In this document: positions 8,598 through 17,054 of the stretch, piece after piece
Numbering within the stretch: the first letter of the stretch is position 1
Layout: each line of letters opens with the position of its first letter
Origin: Nitrosopumilus adriaticus
GTDB lineage: Archaea; Thermoproteota; Nitrososphaeria; Nitrososphaerales; Nitrosopumilaceae
Assembly: GCF_000956175.1 (NCBI RefSeq)
Contig: NZ_CP011070.1
Location: forward strand, 124,001-188,000
Direction of reading: 5' to 3'
Length of the DNA stretch: 64,000 nt
Made by a program: the position numbers and the translations under genes
Notes under the pieces: generated by a model
Told to the model about the DNA's origin: nothing
The model's database searches: none
The model's input: the letters and a program-made list of their open reading frames with translations, nothing else

Positions 8598-9354
8598 TTC
8601 TTGCTCTCCTTGTTAAATTATTTTTTATTTGAATAACATTTTCAGCCAAGTTCTTTTTATTATCAAAATTATAAATAATTTTTTGAAGGCTATCTTTATT
8701 TCTCTTTGAGAGTTTTTTACATTCTTCAATTAGCAAATCTATTCCACGTGTTACATTATCTACAATTGTAATATTTGCAGTATGCGAGGTTCTAGAAAGT
8801 GGATTTAGATCAAAAGTAATTACAATCTTCCCTGCATTTCTTAGTGCCATCGTTCTATCCCCATCTTCTAGAGGTACAACAACTACGTCGGCTGCAAAAA
8901 TTCCATTTTTATCGACTATTCTTCTTGCAGAATCTATTCCATCTAATTTTGTAGATGTCTTGGGATTTGAACCCAAAACCTCTTTTGCACCCGATTTTTT
9001 GAGCATCTTGATGATGGCCTGTTTCCTTGTTTTATTTGCATAAAACAAATTTACCTCAAGTTTAGCCTTGATTTGCTTTGATAGTTTGACAATTTCTTTA
9101 GGGCATAGTGCTGCAATGTTTCCATTAACTGAGATGACAGGTCTTTCAGCAAGTAGAAGTTGTGCTGCTGCAGCCCTAATTGCATTTTTTGCAAGCCTAC
9201 TTGTTTTCTCTCCTAAAAGATAATCAAAGGCCTCACCTCTACCTTGAGCAAGTAATCCTTCTTTTGCAACTAATCCATTTTCAAATCCTTTTACAAGTTT
9301 CTCTCGAATAAATAATGATTTAGCTCTTGGATGTGATTTTGGAATTAAGGACAT
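8590..9354 (-). CDS. 4-phosphopantoate--beta-alanine ligase (archaeal phosphopantothenate synthetase)
   Basis: 254 residues, full length for the archaeal PPS family, which replaces bacterial PanC by ligating 4-phosphopantoate to beta-alanine with ATP. The N-terminus IPKSHPRAKSLFIREKLVKG is the family hallmark, followed by GLVAKEGLLAQGRGEAFDYL and the VVPLEDGDRTMALR nucleotide-binding region. It lies between the pantoate kinase gene (10 nt upstream) and panB (8-nt overlap), giving the archaeal order kinase, synthetase, PanB, CoaBC in one operon. Confidence 0.95.
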   Translation of the reverse strand: MSLIPKSHPRAKSLFIREKLVKGFENGLVAKEGLLAQGRGEAFDYLLGEKTSRLAKNAIRAAAAQLLLAERPVISVNGNIAALCPKEIVKLSKQIKAKLEVNLFYANKTRKQAIIKMLKKSGAKEVLGSNPKTSTKLDGIDSARRIVDKNGIFAADVVVVPLEDGDRTMALRNAGKIVITFDLNPLSRTSHTANITIVDNVTRGIDLLIEECKKLSKRNKDSLQKIIYNFDNKKNLAENVIQIKNNLTRRARIA

Positions 9355-9364
9355 ACAATTTCCA

Positions 9365-10276
9365 TTAATTAAAAAGAACTCGTGCTCCTTGATTATCTAA
9401 CTCTGATTTAATAATCAATCCCTCTGGATATTTTTGTAAAATCTCCAAAACATCATTTTCTTTTCCTTTAGGAATCATTGAAAAAACTGTTTCACCAAAT
9501 AATGCTATTCCACATTTTATATTCTTCTGAGATAACTCATCAACTAATTTTTGCATTCTTGGAGTCATAACATCCACATATTTTGCAAATTCTAAAGACA
9601 TATCTTGAAAATGTTCATAGTTTTTTGATTCTAGTAATCTGTTTACCATTTTTCCACCAAGACCATTGATTTGAGATAAGCGCTCTTTGATGAATTTATT
9701 TGTAGAAATTGGAGAGAAACATATCATCATAATTACAATTTTATCTGTAATAATTTTTTCAACACTTCCAATTCCGGGTGCTCCAGGTTTAACACGAATT
9801 TCAAAACCACCATGATATGATGCTAAAACATCTCCTAATCCAGTTTTACAATTTACTTCAGCATTATGTGCTATTTGTCCAATTCGTATTTTATCTAATT
9901 TAGTATTAAGGGCTTGATCCAATGCATACGATAGCGATAAAGCAACAGCGCTACTAGAACCTAAACCATATCCTACAGGAATCAATATTTCATGTTCAAT
10001 ATCAAAAAATTTATCAGAAAAGTCTCCAAGCTTTAGGAATTCATTTAACACATACTCTGACACATCTGTTTTGTCAGATTGATGTCCTTTAGTTGAAATA
10101 GAAAAATGTGATTGCTGATTATTTTTTGTATCAATTTTTACTCTGGTAGTTACTCCCTGTTTAATTGAAAATCCTGCACCCATAGACCCTAGATTCTCTA
10201 AATCCTGATGAGGATCCTCTAAGTGTGCTGTAAAAAAACCTGTAATATGAGCGGGACAAAATGCCTTAGCCTCCAT
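9365..10276 (-). CDS. Pantoate kinase (GHMP family)
   Basis: 303 residues. Phosphorylates pantoate, the step before phosphopantothenate synthetase in the archaeal CoA pathway. The N-terminus KAFCPAHITGFFTAH is typical of PoK, and the GHMP phosphate-binding loop is PVGYGLGSSSAVALSLS at about residues 105-121; a third GHMP motif is the C-terminal GIALFGETVFSM. First gene of the leftward operon. The 65-bp gap to the divergent phoU-like gene must hold both promoters. Confidence 0.94.
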   Translation of the reverse strand: MEAKAFCPAHITGFFTAHLEDPHQDLENLGSMGAGFSIKQGVTTRVKIDTKNNQQSHFSISTKGHQSDKTDVSEYVLNEFLKLGDFSDKFFDIEHEILIPVGYGLGSSSAVALSLSYALDQALNTKLDKIRIGQIAHNAEVNCKTGLGDVLASYHGGFEIRVKPGAPGIGSVEKIITDKIVIMMICFSPISTNKFIKERLSQINGLGGKMVNRLLESKNYEHFQDMSLEFAKYVDVMTPRMQKLVDELSQKNIKCGIALFGETVFSMIPKGKENDVLEILQKYPEGLIIKSELDNQGARVLFN

Positions 10277-10341
10277 TGATCTAAGTTTAAATTTTGCACA
10301 AAATATAAGAATATGCTTTAAATTAATTAAATTAATATAAA
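10277..10341. promoter_or_regulatory. Divergent promoter region, CoA operon / PhoU-AbrB gene
   Basis: 65-bp AT-rich spacer between two divergent genes. It contains GCTTTAAATT and AATTAATTAAATTAAT runs suitable as TATA boxes. On the plus strand GCTTTAAATTAA lies roughly 20-27 nt before the TTG start at 10342, as expected for a leaderless transcript. No clear operator palindrome beyond the AT repeats. Confidence 0.5.
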
Positions 10342-11322
10342 TTGACTAAATTCATTCGACGCCTACAAAAGATTGGAAGTACAATTCTAGTATCACTACC
10401 AAAAGAATGGGTAGATGAAAATAATCTAGACAAAACCAGTCAAGTTGAACTCGAAACAGGCCATGATAGTATATCAATTTCTCTTAACAAAGAATCACGT
10501 CGAACAAAAGAACTAGTAATTTCATATCCCTTACCAAAAGAAGAAAACATTGTAGCAGACATCACAGGAGCTTACCTTTTAGGATATGATGTATTCAAGA
10601 TTGTTTCTAAATCTAGTATACCCGGAGAAGATAGAGAAAAGATACGAAATTCAATGAGAAGATTAGTAGGGATGGAAATTATTGAAGAAGATGCATCTCA
10701 TATAGATATGCAATTTCTTTTGGATGCAACTACTCTTGATCCTCAAAAAATTCTAAAAAGAATGAGCTCAATTGCACTTGGGATGTATGATGATGCATCA
10801 AAAGGATTAATTTTAGAAGATAAATCTAATTTGGAAACACTATCAAAACGTGATGTTGAGGTAAATCGCCAATATTTTTTACTGGTTCGCTTAATTCGCA
10901 GTGCACTTGTTGATAAAAAATTAGCTAATATATTTAATTTAGAAAATATTGATGTTCTTGATTATAGAGTCGCAGCTAATCTTCTTGAAAATGCAGGAGA
11001 TTCTATTGTTGAGCTTTCAAATTTTATATACAATTCATCTTTATCAGAAGAACACTCAAAAAAGATTTTTGATATTGTAAAAGATTTTGGTATATTTGCA
11101 GAAAAATCAATTGATGCATTTACAAAGCCTGATAGACTCTTAGCCATCGAAGCAATATCATTACACAAAAAGTACGAAGAAAATCTTAGTAGATTAAGAA
11201 CTACATTAGGAAATAAAAAGCAAATTCCAATTGAATTTCTTGATTTAGTATACATGTATGAAAAGATTGCACAATCTTGGGCCGATGTTGCAGATCTAGT
11301 AAAACCAATTTACAATAAATAA
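10342..11322 (+). CDS. AbrB-type DNA-binding / PhoU-domain regulator
   Basis: 326 residues with a TTG start. The first 50 residues (FIRRLQKIGSTILVSLPKEW) are a SpoVT/AbrB swapped-hairpin domain; the remainder is helical and PhoU-like, with the repeated pattern of metal-binding acidic helices (VLDYRVAANLLENAGDSIVE and YMYEKIAQSWADVADL). Such archaeal fusions are thought to control phosphate uptake. The start was chosen because no ATG precedes the conserved KFIRRLQ block. Target genes are not identifiable here. Confidence 0.85.
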   Translation: MTKFIRRLQKIGSTILVSLPKEWVDENNLDKTSQVELETGHDSISISLNKESRRTKELVISYPLPKEENIVADITGAYLLGYDVFKIVSKSSIPGEDREKIRNSMRRLVGMEIIEEDASHIDMQFLLDATTLDPQKILKRMSSIALGMYDDASKGLILEDKSNLETLSKRDVEVNRQYFLLVRLIRSALVDKKLANIFNLENIDVLDYRVAANLLENAGDSIVELSNFIYNSSLSEEHSKKIFDIVKDFGIFAEKSIDAFTKPDRLLAIEAISLHKKYEENLSRLRTTLGNKKQIPIEFLDLVYMYEKIAQSWADVADLVKPIYNK

Positions 11323-11838
11323 TTAGTAAAGTTTCTTTTTAGCAGCATATGTCAAGACAGCACATATTGTTTTTGAATCTTGAATTTTTCCAGTTTTGAT
11401 TAATTTTAATAATTTCTTTAAATCCATTTTTACAACAGATAAAATCTCGTCATCATCTAGCTTCAAATCTGCAATTTTCTTCAATCCTGAGGCTACAAAA
11501 CAGTGAATTACCTCCGTATTATAGCCAATTGAAGGATAGTATGTTAAAAGAGGAGTCATCTTTTTTGCTCTATACCCTGTCTCTTCTTCTAATTCTCTGA
11601 AGGCACATTTTATTGGCTCTTCTCTTTTTTCTAATGTTCCTGCAGGAATTTCTAGAACATATCCATGGGGAAATCTGTGTTGTTTGACAAGAATTACATT
11701 TTTTTCTTCATCAAATGCAAGCATTGCTGCAGCACCTCGATGCTCTATCATTTCACGTTTGACTTTTCTACCTTCTATTTTTCCATCATAAACACTTAGA
11801 CCTAAAATTTTTCCTTCATAGATCTTCTTTTTCTTCAT
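11323..11838 (-). CDS. NUDIX hydrolase, ADP-ribose pyrophosphatase-like
   Basis: 171 residues. The NUDIX box [20 protein letters not shown] followed by TGY fits GX5EX7REUXEEXGU exactly, and the proline-containing [17 protein letters not shown] segment downstream is typical of ADP-ribose pyrophosphatases. It converts ADP-ribose or a related nucleoside diphosphate to AMP and a sugar phosphate. The stop abuts the stop of the PhoU-like gene (convergent, no gap); the start is 25 nt from the end of the Lrp-type gene, so co-transcription with it is possible. Confidence 0.88.
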   Translation of the reverse strand: MKKKKIYEGKILGLSVYDGKIEGRKVKREMIEHRGAAAMLAFDEEKNVILVKQHRFPHGYVLEIPAGTLEKREEPIKCAFRELEEETGYRAKKMTPLLTYYPSIGYNTEVIHCFVASGLKKIADLKLDDDEILSVVKMDLKKLLKLIKTGKIQDSKTICAVLTYAAKKKLY

Positions 11839-11863
11839 TCTGAATCTTAGAATTTATTATTAT

Positions 11864-12766
11864 TTAATTTGTTTGATAAGCTAGATGTAATTTAGTTGAT
11901 TTCTTAAAATCTTTAATAGCTTTTTCTAACCATTGAATATGAAATGAAATTCTTTTTGGAATGAATAAATCTGCTGATTTTACATTTTGTACTGATCTGA
12001 CCTTTTGTGTTATTTCATCCATTTTGAAAATATTATCACTATACATAAACAAAACAATTTGATTTTTAGCAATAAATGGAATTTGTAAATATGATTTGGA
12101 AAATACTTTATTCATTTTCTGTAATGTTTGTTTAAGATCTCCATTTATCCATGTAAGTATTGCATGAGGAATATAATTTTCAATTTTTGTAGGGTCATAA
12201 ATTATTGTAAATTGAACACCCTCATTTTCTTGTAATTTATCAATGCATCTTGTAATTGTTTTTGTTGATAAATTTGTGTTTTCTGCAATTTTTTCAATTC
12301 TTGATCTAGGATCTTTGATTAATTCTTCTAGAATTTCTAAATCTGTCTTTGTAAGATTTGCATTAAAACCTGGATTCTCAGCTTCAAAAATTGATAAAAC
12401 TCTGACATCTTTCATCAATTTATTTGCAAGCTGAATTTTTTGTTTCATATTCTCTTTTACTACAATACTACAAACAGTGATTCCACCTACACATGGTACA
12501 ACAAAAAACGGTTCACCTACAAGACTGATCTGCCCTAAAATTTCATCAATGTCCTCCCCTGACACAACAACGTACAAAACCCCATATCCCAATACTGGAG
12601 GTTCAACTTTAATGAAAAATTCTTCTATGATCTTCTTTTCCTCCATTTTTTTAATTCTAGCACGCACTGCTCCCCCAGAAATACCCAGATCAATTCCAAT
12701 TTGCCTATCTGATTCTCTGCAATTATTGAGTAAACTGCTTAGAATTTTCATATCTAAATTGTCCAT
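11864..12766 (-). CDS. Lrp/AsnC-type regulator with two helix-turn-helix domains
   Basis: 300 residues, about twice the usual Lrp size. Residues 1-60 are an AsnC HTH (LLNNCRESDRQIGIDLGISGGAVRARI), followed by a ferredoxin-like ligand domain; residues 145-205 are a second HTH (LIKDPRSRIEKIAENTNLSTKTITRCI) with a second ligand-like domain. This fused architecture occurs widely in Thaumarchaeota. Probably binds DNA as a compact dimer; ligand unknown. Divergent from the ABC exporter across 116 bp, so it may control itself and that exporter. Confidence 0.85.
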   Translation of the reverse strand: MDNLDMKILSSLLNNCRESDRQIGIDLGISGGAVRARIKKMEEKKIIEEFFIKVEPPVLGYGVLYVVVSGEDIDEILGQISLVGEPFFVVPCVGGITVCSIVVKENMKQKIQLANKLMKDVRVLSIFEAENPGFNANLTKTDLEILEELIKDPRSRIEKIAENTNLSTKTITRCIDKLQENEGVQFTIIYDPTKIENYIPHAILTWINGDLKQTLQKMNKVFSKSYLQIPFIAKNQIVLFMYSDNIFKMDEITQKVRSVQNVKSADLFIPKRISFHIQWLEKAIKDFKKSTKLHLAYQTN

Positions 12767-12804
12767 TATATCACCTAGACTCTCTCAATAAAACATGTAA
12801 CCAA

Positions 12805-12865
12805 CTAATATGATATAAAACTGTCTATAATGTTAGCACTATACATCATATATATTAAATATTAG
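12805..12865. promoter_or_regulatory. Inverted repeat and TATA region between Lrp-type regulator and ABC exporter
   Basis: CTAATAT at 12805-12811 is the reverse complement of ATATTAG at 12859-12865, and the intervening DNA carries GATATAAAACTG and CATATATATTAAAT. The right part (about 12850-12862) lies 21-33 nt before the GTG of the permease and is a plausible TATA box. The inverted repeat could be a regulator site, but the AT richness makes chance occurrence possible. Confidence 0.4.
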
Positions 12866-12882
12866 ACTATTCCATTGGTTTT

Positions 12883-14070
12883 GTGGAATATAGGCTACGA
12901 TTAGCAAAAAGAATGCTTTTCAACAAAAAGGGCAGTCTGATAGGGGCTGTATTGGCAGTAACCATTGGAATTTTAGTAATTCATGTAAACTTTGTAATTT
13001 TTCAGGGACTCTTTGATGCTATAGTTAGGGATATCAGCGATTATCGAAATGGTGATATTCTTGTTACAGATGATGCAGATTTTATAGATAAATCTGATCT
13101 ATCTCTTGTAAATTGGTTTGAGCGAATTCCATATGTTGAGGCTGCAACTCCGCGGCTTTCATCGACGGCAGAAATGAATATGACAAAAAATGGAAAATTA
13201 ATTGAAGAAACTAGAGTTCCTATTGTTGGAGTTGATCCATTTAGAGATATTCTTGCATCTACAGTTGCTCAAACTGTAAAAGATGGTTCCTATGTTTTCT
13301 CTAGAAATTCTATTGTGTTAGGTTCAAATGTTGCAAGAGATCTTGGTGGAGCTCAAGTTGGAGATAGTGTTAAAGTTCTTGTAGTTGATAGATACGGCCA
13401 AGATCAAATTAGAAGATTTACTGTTTCTGGAATTGCAGAGTCACCTGGAGGTCAGGGATTTGATTATACTGCTGTTGTGCATATTGATACTTTACGTGAT
13501 ATGATGAATAGACAGGGTGATTCAGGATCATTAATAGTAAAACTAAATGATCCATCAAAGGCATTTGAAGTGAAAGAATTCTTTTTACGATCATTTCCAA
13601 ACGACGATTTCATTGCAGAAACAATTGAAGAATCAGCAGAACAACAACTAGCTGGTTTTAGATCAGGTATTGCAATGATTAACATGATTGGGTATTTTGG
13701 AATGATGTCATCAGCGTTTGCAATCGTTACAATTCAGATGATGCTAGTAAATGGTAAAACAAGAGAAATTGGTGTTATGAGAGCAATTGGAGCAAAAAGA
13801 AAAGACATCCTCATAATTTTTATTTTTCAAGGAATGATAATTGGAGCAATAGGTGCTGGAGTTGGAACTGCAGCAGGATTGGGATATACATTTTATGCAA
13901 AGGAAACAAAAATGTCATTTAACAACAGTCTACCACTCGAAGTATCATATAATTGGGAAAAAATCATTCAAACAGCCTTAACTTCATTTATTTTGGCAAT
14001 TATTGCATCACTGTATCCATCGTATAGAGCGACTAAATTGTTACCAGTGGAGGCGATGAGAACTGTCTAA
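12883..14070 (+). CDS. ABC transporter permease, MacB/FtsX (LolE-like) family
   Basis: 395 residues, GTG start. One transmembrane helix near the N-terminus (GAVLAVTIGILVIHVNFVIF), a large extracytoplasmic MacB-like domain (about 45-250), then three helices at the C-terminus around MISNMIGYFGMMSSAFAIVTI-type segments and a terminal VEAMRTV. The FtsX signature region TREIGVMRAIGAKRKDI precedes the second TM, where it contacts the ATPase. Forms an exporter or mechanotransmission complex with the following ATPase; substrate unknown. Confidence 0.9.
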   Translation: MEYRLRLAKRMLFNKKGSLIGAVLAVTIGILVIHVNFVIFQGLFDAIVRDISDYRNGDILVTDDADFIDKSDLSLVNWFERIPYVEAATPRLSSTAEMNMTKNGKLIEETRVPIVGVDPFRDILASTVAQTVKDGSYVFSRNSIVLGSNVARDLGGAQVGDSVKVLVVDRYGQDQIRRFTVSGIAESPGGQGFDYTAVVHIDTLRDMMNRQGDSGSLIVKLNDPSKAFEVKEFFLRSFPNDDFIAETIEESAEQQLAGFRSGIAMINMIGYFGMMSSAFAIVTIQMMLVNGKTREIGVMRAIGAKRKDILIIFIFQGMIIGAIGAGVGTAAGLGYTFYAKETKMSFNNSLPLEVSYNWEKIIQTALTSFILAIIASLYPSYRATKLLPVEAMRTV

Positions 14071-14767
14071 GGTATTAGAAATTACTAATCTATCCAAAAT
14101 TTATGGTGAGGGCGATAATAAAGTCAAAGCACTAGATAATGTTTCATTTTCAATAGAACAAGGAGAAATTGTCCTCATTGTTGGAAGTTCTGGATCAGGT
14201 AAATCTACACTGCTTAACATGATTGGATTATTAGATCGTCCTACAAATGGAAAAATTTTCATTGATGGAGTTGATACTACAACACTTGATGACAACAACA
14301 TTTCATCATTTAGAAATAAAAAATTGGGATTTATTTTTCAATTTTCAAATTTGTTAACTGATCTTTCTGTCTTAGAAAATATTTTACTGCCAAGACAAAT
14401 TGCAGGAACAAATCACACCGCAGAAAATGATGCAAGAGATTTACTAAAAGCAGTAGGATTAGAAGATCAAACTAATAAACGGGCAAATAAAATTTCTGGT
14501 GGACAAGCTCAAAGAGTAGCAATAGCCAGAGGATTAATCAACAAACCTTCAATAGTTTTAGCTGATGAACCAACTGGCAATCTTGACTCTGTCACTTCAG
14601 AAACTATTGTTCAATTAATGAAATCAATGGCAAAAAAACTCAATCAAACATTCATTATAGTTACTCACGACAGACAACATTTTGGTGATGTTGACAAGGT
14701 AATTACTATCAAAGATGGTAGAGCATTTGAAGGTGATCAACCATCAGAAATGAAGGTTATTGCATAA
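14063..14767 (+). CDS. ABC transporter ATP-binding protein (LolD/MacB-type), non-canonical start
   Basis: The reading frame opens after a TGA at 14057 and contains no ATG, GTG or TTG until 14219, which lies after the Walker A motif. The intact domain therefore must start earlier; the best candidate is CTG at 14063, overlapping the permease stop and giving (M)SKVLEITNLSKIYG, a normal ABC N-terminus. Walker A GSSGSGKST is at residues 41-49, the signature is SGGQAQR, Walker B is VLADEP with TGNLD after it, and the H-loop is VTHD. About 234 residues, full length. Powers the exporter with the preceding permease. Confidence 0.85.
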   Translation: MSKVLEITNLSKIYGEGDNKVKALDNVSFSIEQGEIVLIVGSSGSGKSTLLNMIGLLDRPTNGKIFIDGVDTTTLDDNNISSFRNKKLGFIFQFSNLLTDLSVLENILLPRQIAGTNHTAENDARDLLKAVGLEDQTNKRANKISGGQAQRVAIARGLINKPSIVLADEPTGNLDSVTSETIVQLMKSMAKKLNQTFIIVTHDRQHFGDVDKVITIKDGRAFEGDQPSEMKVIA

Positions 14768-16068
14768 TGATTCCAAAAATATTGTTTATCTTATTTGTAA
14801 TCGGATTGATGCCATTTGTTTTTGAAAACTCTTTTGCTCAAATAAAATCCGGAGGATTTGGTGATTCTCCATTTGAGCGAGACTATGGTGATGTCAAATT
14901 TTTAGATGCTTATTTTGGTACAATTAACGAAAAAATCGAAATTGATGGAGGTGACAGTAATGTGCCATTTACAGTAGTGTTTGCAAATGTCGGGACACAA
15001 GATATTACAGGCATTCGTGGGCAATTATCACTACCATTAGGATTCTCAGCATCTGATGGTCCAGGCTCAATTATTTTTGCTGACAGTGATTCTAATTCTT
15101 TAGCTGGCGAAAACTTTCATCTTACATTTTTTGTAAATATTGATAAAAATGTAAAAATTCAGCAGTACCCTGGAACTGCTAAAGTTGATTACTCTAGATT
15201 ACGTGAGTCGGGAGTAAGAACTGCTTTTGCTGATTTTAATTTTAAAATCACAGGTGATAGTGTAATCAATGTTAAGGCACAAGAACCATTTCTTACTTCT
15301 CTAAAAACTAACAATGTTTCAATTGAAATTTCTAATGATGGAAGCGCTCCAATCTCTGGTGTTGATATTGTTGCAACTAATACACAAACTGAGCTTGCAT
15401 CAACATCATCATCTACTACAAATGTAGAAAACGTAGTTATTCTTGAATCAAACTGGGATGTTGGACAAATTAATCCAAAGACCTCAAAATATCTTACTGC
15501 AACTGTGTATGTTCCTGAGGGACTAAAAGGCGATACCTTAAGAATTCCTTTGTCAATTTCATACTATAATCCACATGGGGATTTAAAACAGATCTCAAAA
15601 ATTGTTGATTTTTACATTAAAGGATTAATTGATCTTACAGTTTTCAATGTAGAAGTAATTGAATTATCTGGAACCCAAATGGTAGTTGGAGAAATAATTA
15701 ATGAAGGAAATCAGGATGGACTGTTTGGATTTGTAACTGTTGAACCTCGTGGTGATTCAAATATAGTTTCTAATACTCAATTTATTGATGAAATTGAGGT
15801 TGATGCACCTGTCCCATTTAATGTTCCAATAGAATTTGATGGTGAACCAAAATATGGTGAACATGACATTACAATTACTGTAAGATACAAAGACAGTACA
15901 AGAGATGAGATCTTTCTAACACATGATGCAACCATCTTTGTAAAAGAACCAACAAATGATGAAGATGGTCCTGACTTTACAATGATAATTATTCCAATCG
16001 CTTTAGTAATTGGTGCTGGAATCTATGTGATTCGTAGGCGTAAAAAGGCCAAAATTGAGGCTAGTTAG
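14767..16068 (+). CDS. Secreted, C-terminally anchored S-layer/CARDB-like protein, exporter partner
   Basis: 433 residues. An N-terminal signal peptide (PKILFILFVIGLMPFVFENSFAQ) and a C-terminal helix (MIIIPIALVIGAGIYVI) followed by basic RRRKKAK anchor it with the body outside. The middle consists of beta-rich modules with NVSIEISNDGSAPISGVDI and VGEIINEGNQDGLFGFV, typical of CARDB/COG1361 domains that occur in S-layer proteins. The ATG overlaps the ATPase stop by one base (TAATG), so it is the third gene of the exporter operon and probably an extracellular partner. Confidence 0.8.
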   Translation: MIPKILFILFVIGLMPFVFENSFAQIKSGGFGDSPFERDYGDVKFLDAYFGTINEKIEIDGGDSNVPFTVVFANVGTQDITGIRGQLSLPLGFSASDGPGSIIFADSDSNSLAGENFHLTFFVNIDKNVKIQQYPGTAKVDYSRLRESGVRTAFADFNFKITGDSVINVKAQEPFLTSLKTNNVSIEISNDGSAPISGVDIVATNTQTELASTSSSTTNVENVVILESNWDVGQINPKTSKYLTATVYVPEGLKGDTLRIPLSISYYNPHGDLKQISKIVDFYIKGLIDLTVFNVEVIELSGTQMVVGEIINEGNQDGLFGFVTVEPRGDSNIVSNTQFIDEIEVDAPVPFNVPIEFDGEPKYGEHDITITVRYKDSTRDEIFLTHDATIFVKEPTNDEDGPDFTMIIIPIALVIGAGIYVIRRRKKAKIEAS

Positions 16069-16112
16069 AGATTAATTTTTAATTATACTGGGAGAATTAA
16101 GGTCAGTTCAAA

Positions 16113-16433
16113 ATGAGATTAAGTATTGCTGTTTTAATTGCAGCTGTTGCAATAGGTAGTATCGTAATTCTTGTAGGTTTGACAAACCAGGAATATGTTG
16201 AAATCTCTGATCAATATAAGAAATTAGAAAATTACAAAATCGAATTGGAAAAAATTAATCAAAACAATCAACAAATTCTAGAAGATTTAGAAAAACAGAT
16301 TAAAAGTTCCGATGATTCTTCTCTAGATCAGATTCGTAAAGAAATTGATGTAGCAAAGCGTGTAATTGAAGAAAATAAAGCAGAACTTGAAAGAGTTATT
16401 GAAAGATTGTCTCAAATAGAGCCTACAACCTAA
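16113..16433 (+). CDS. Small membrane-anchored coiled-coil protein
   Basis: 106 residues. An N-terminal hydrophobic helix (LSIAVLIAAVAIGSIVILVGL) leads into about 80 residues of uninterrupted charged heptad-like sequence (YKKLENYKIELEKINQNNQQ and onward), which is a coiled coil ending VIERLSQIEPTT. It follows the exporter operon by 44 nt on the same strand and may belong to it. Family not recognised. Confidence 0.6.
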   Translation: MRLSIAVLIAAVAIGSIVILVGLTNQEYVEISDQYKKLENYKIELEKINQNNQQILEDLEKQIKSSDDSSLDQIRKEIDVAKRVIEENKAELERVIERLSQIEPTT

Positions 16434-16501
16434 AATATTGATTCCATTTTTGGGAAATATACATCATAATTATATCAAATCTAAAGAAAACTCATTTGGG
16501 T

Positions 16502-16570
16502 ATGGCAAGGGGCATTTTTCTATTTCTAGTAGGTAGTGTGGTTGGATTTATCACAACACCTCTTCTTTGA
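16502..16570 (+). CDS. Possible 22-aa hydrophobic peptide
   Basis: ATG at 16502 opens MARGIFLFLVGSVVGFITTP followed by LL and TGA. The peptide is a single hydrophobic span with one arginine near the N-terminus. AATTATATC at 16468-16476 lies about 26-34 nt upstream and could be its TATA box, making it leaderless. Very short, so conservation in relatives is needed before it is trusted. Confidence 0.35.
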   Translation: MARGIFLFLVGSVVGFITTPLL

Positions 16571-16621
16571 TTAATAATGAAATTTTCTTAATTCATATAG
16601 TTACAAAGAATATTTTTCTTA

Positions 16622-16810
16622 ATGGAGACTCATCAAAAATTATCAATAATTGGGGCCGTTTTACTTGTAATTACTTTTTTAATAAATAATTATCATCAAG
16701 AAGTTCATCCTGATGAAGTGCTAAACTATGCATATGTTACAGGCATTGCGATGTTAGTATTTTTCTCAATTAGTTTTATTATGTTTACGAAAGATAGATT
16801 AAACTCTTAA
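16622..16810 (+). CDS. Small two-helix membrane protein
   Basis: 62 residues with two hydrophobic segments (LSIIGAVLLVITFLI and VTGIAMLVFFSISFIMF) separated by a polar loop NNYHQEVHPDEVLN. A TCATATAGTT element about 20-28 nt upstream is a plausible TATA box for a leaderless transcript. Not recognised; no catalytic residues evident. Confidence 0.55.
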   Translation: METHQKLSIIGAVLLVITFLINNYHQEVHPDEVLNYAYVTGIAMLVFFSISFIMFTKDRLNS

Positions 16811-16829
16811 GATTACATTATCAAAAATC

Positions 16830-16880
16830 AATAGATGGTGTAAGGTCTCTTTTCGGGAAAAAGCCTCCATCCTATCTATT
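16830..16880 (+). ncRNA. Stem-loop element downstream of the 62-aa gene
   Basis: AATAGATGG (16830-16838) pairs with CCTATCTATT (16871-16880) apart from one bulged T. Inside it, AGG pairs with CCT and CTTTT with AAAAG around a CGGG-containing loop. It begins 20 nt after the stop of the 62-aa gene and ends about 20 nt before the TATA box of the repeated RNA element. It could be a 3' end structure or a small RNA; no known family recognised. Confidence 0.4.
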
Positions 16881-16901
16881 TGATACAAATCAATTTAATT
16901 T

Positions 16902-17010
16902 GAATATAAGACCCTCGTAGAAATTATCAGTGATCCCTAAATACAATTTTACAAAATTTAATCTAACCGTCACCAAAGTACAATTCGTTTTTGGTCTTAG
17001 GTTGAAGCAC
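16902..17010 (+). ncRNA. Repeated structured RNA candidate, copy 1
   Basis: Aligns over about 110 nt with 19599-19712, including a TATA-like box at equal distance (AATATAAG, 6 nt before GTAGAAAT). Shared blocks are GTAGAAAT, TCAGT, CTAAATAC, ATTTT, GTCACCA and TGGTCTTA. A hairpin is formed by AACC (16968 region) with GGTT (17000-17003) and ACCAAA with TTTGGT, enclosing an asymmetric internal loop GTC/CTTA. In copy 2 the outer stem is GGAACT/AGTTCC: different bases, same pairing. A smaller hairpin ATCA-g-TGAT becomes TCA-gta-TGA in copy 2. It ends 52 nt before the start codon of the next gene, upstream of that gene's own TATA box. Confidence 0.6.
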
Positions 17011-17054
17011 TTTCAAGACCGTAAGATTATAAGCAATTACTAGATCTTGCGAAT

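Noticed and set aside
8955-8985. T-arm-like GGGTTCAAATCCC on the minus strand, as in a tRNA
   Set aside because: It lies inside the phosphopantothenate synthetase gene (codons for GSNPKTS) and no acceptor, D or anticodon stem surrounds it.
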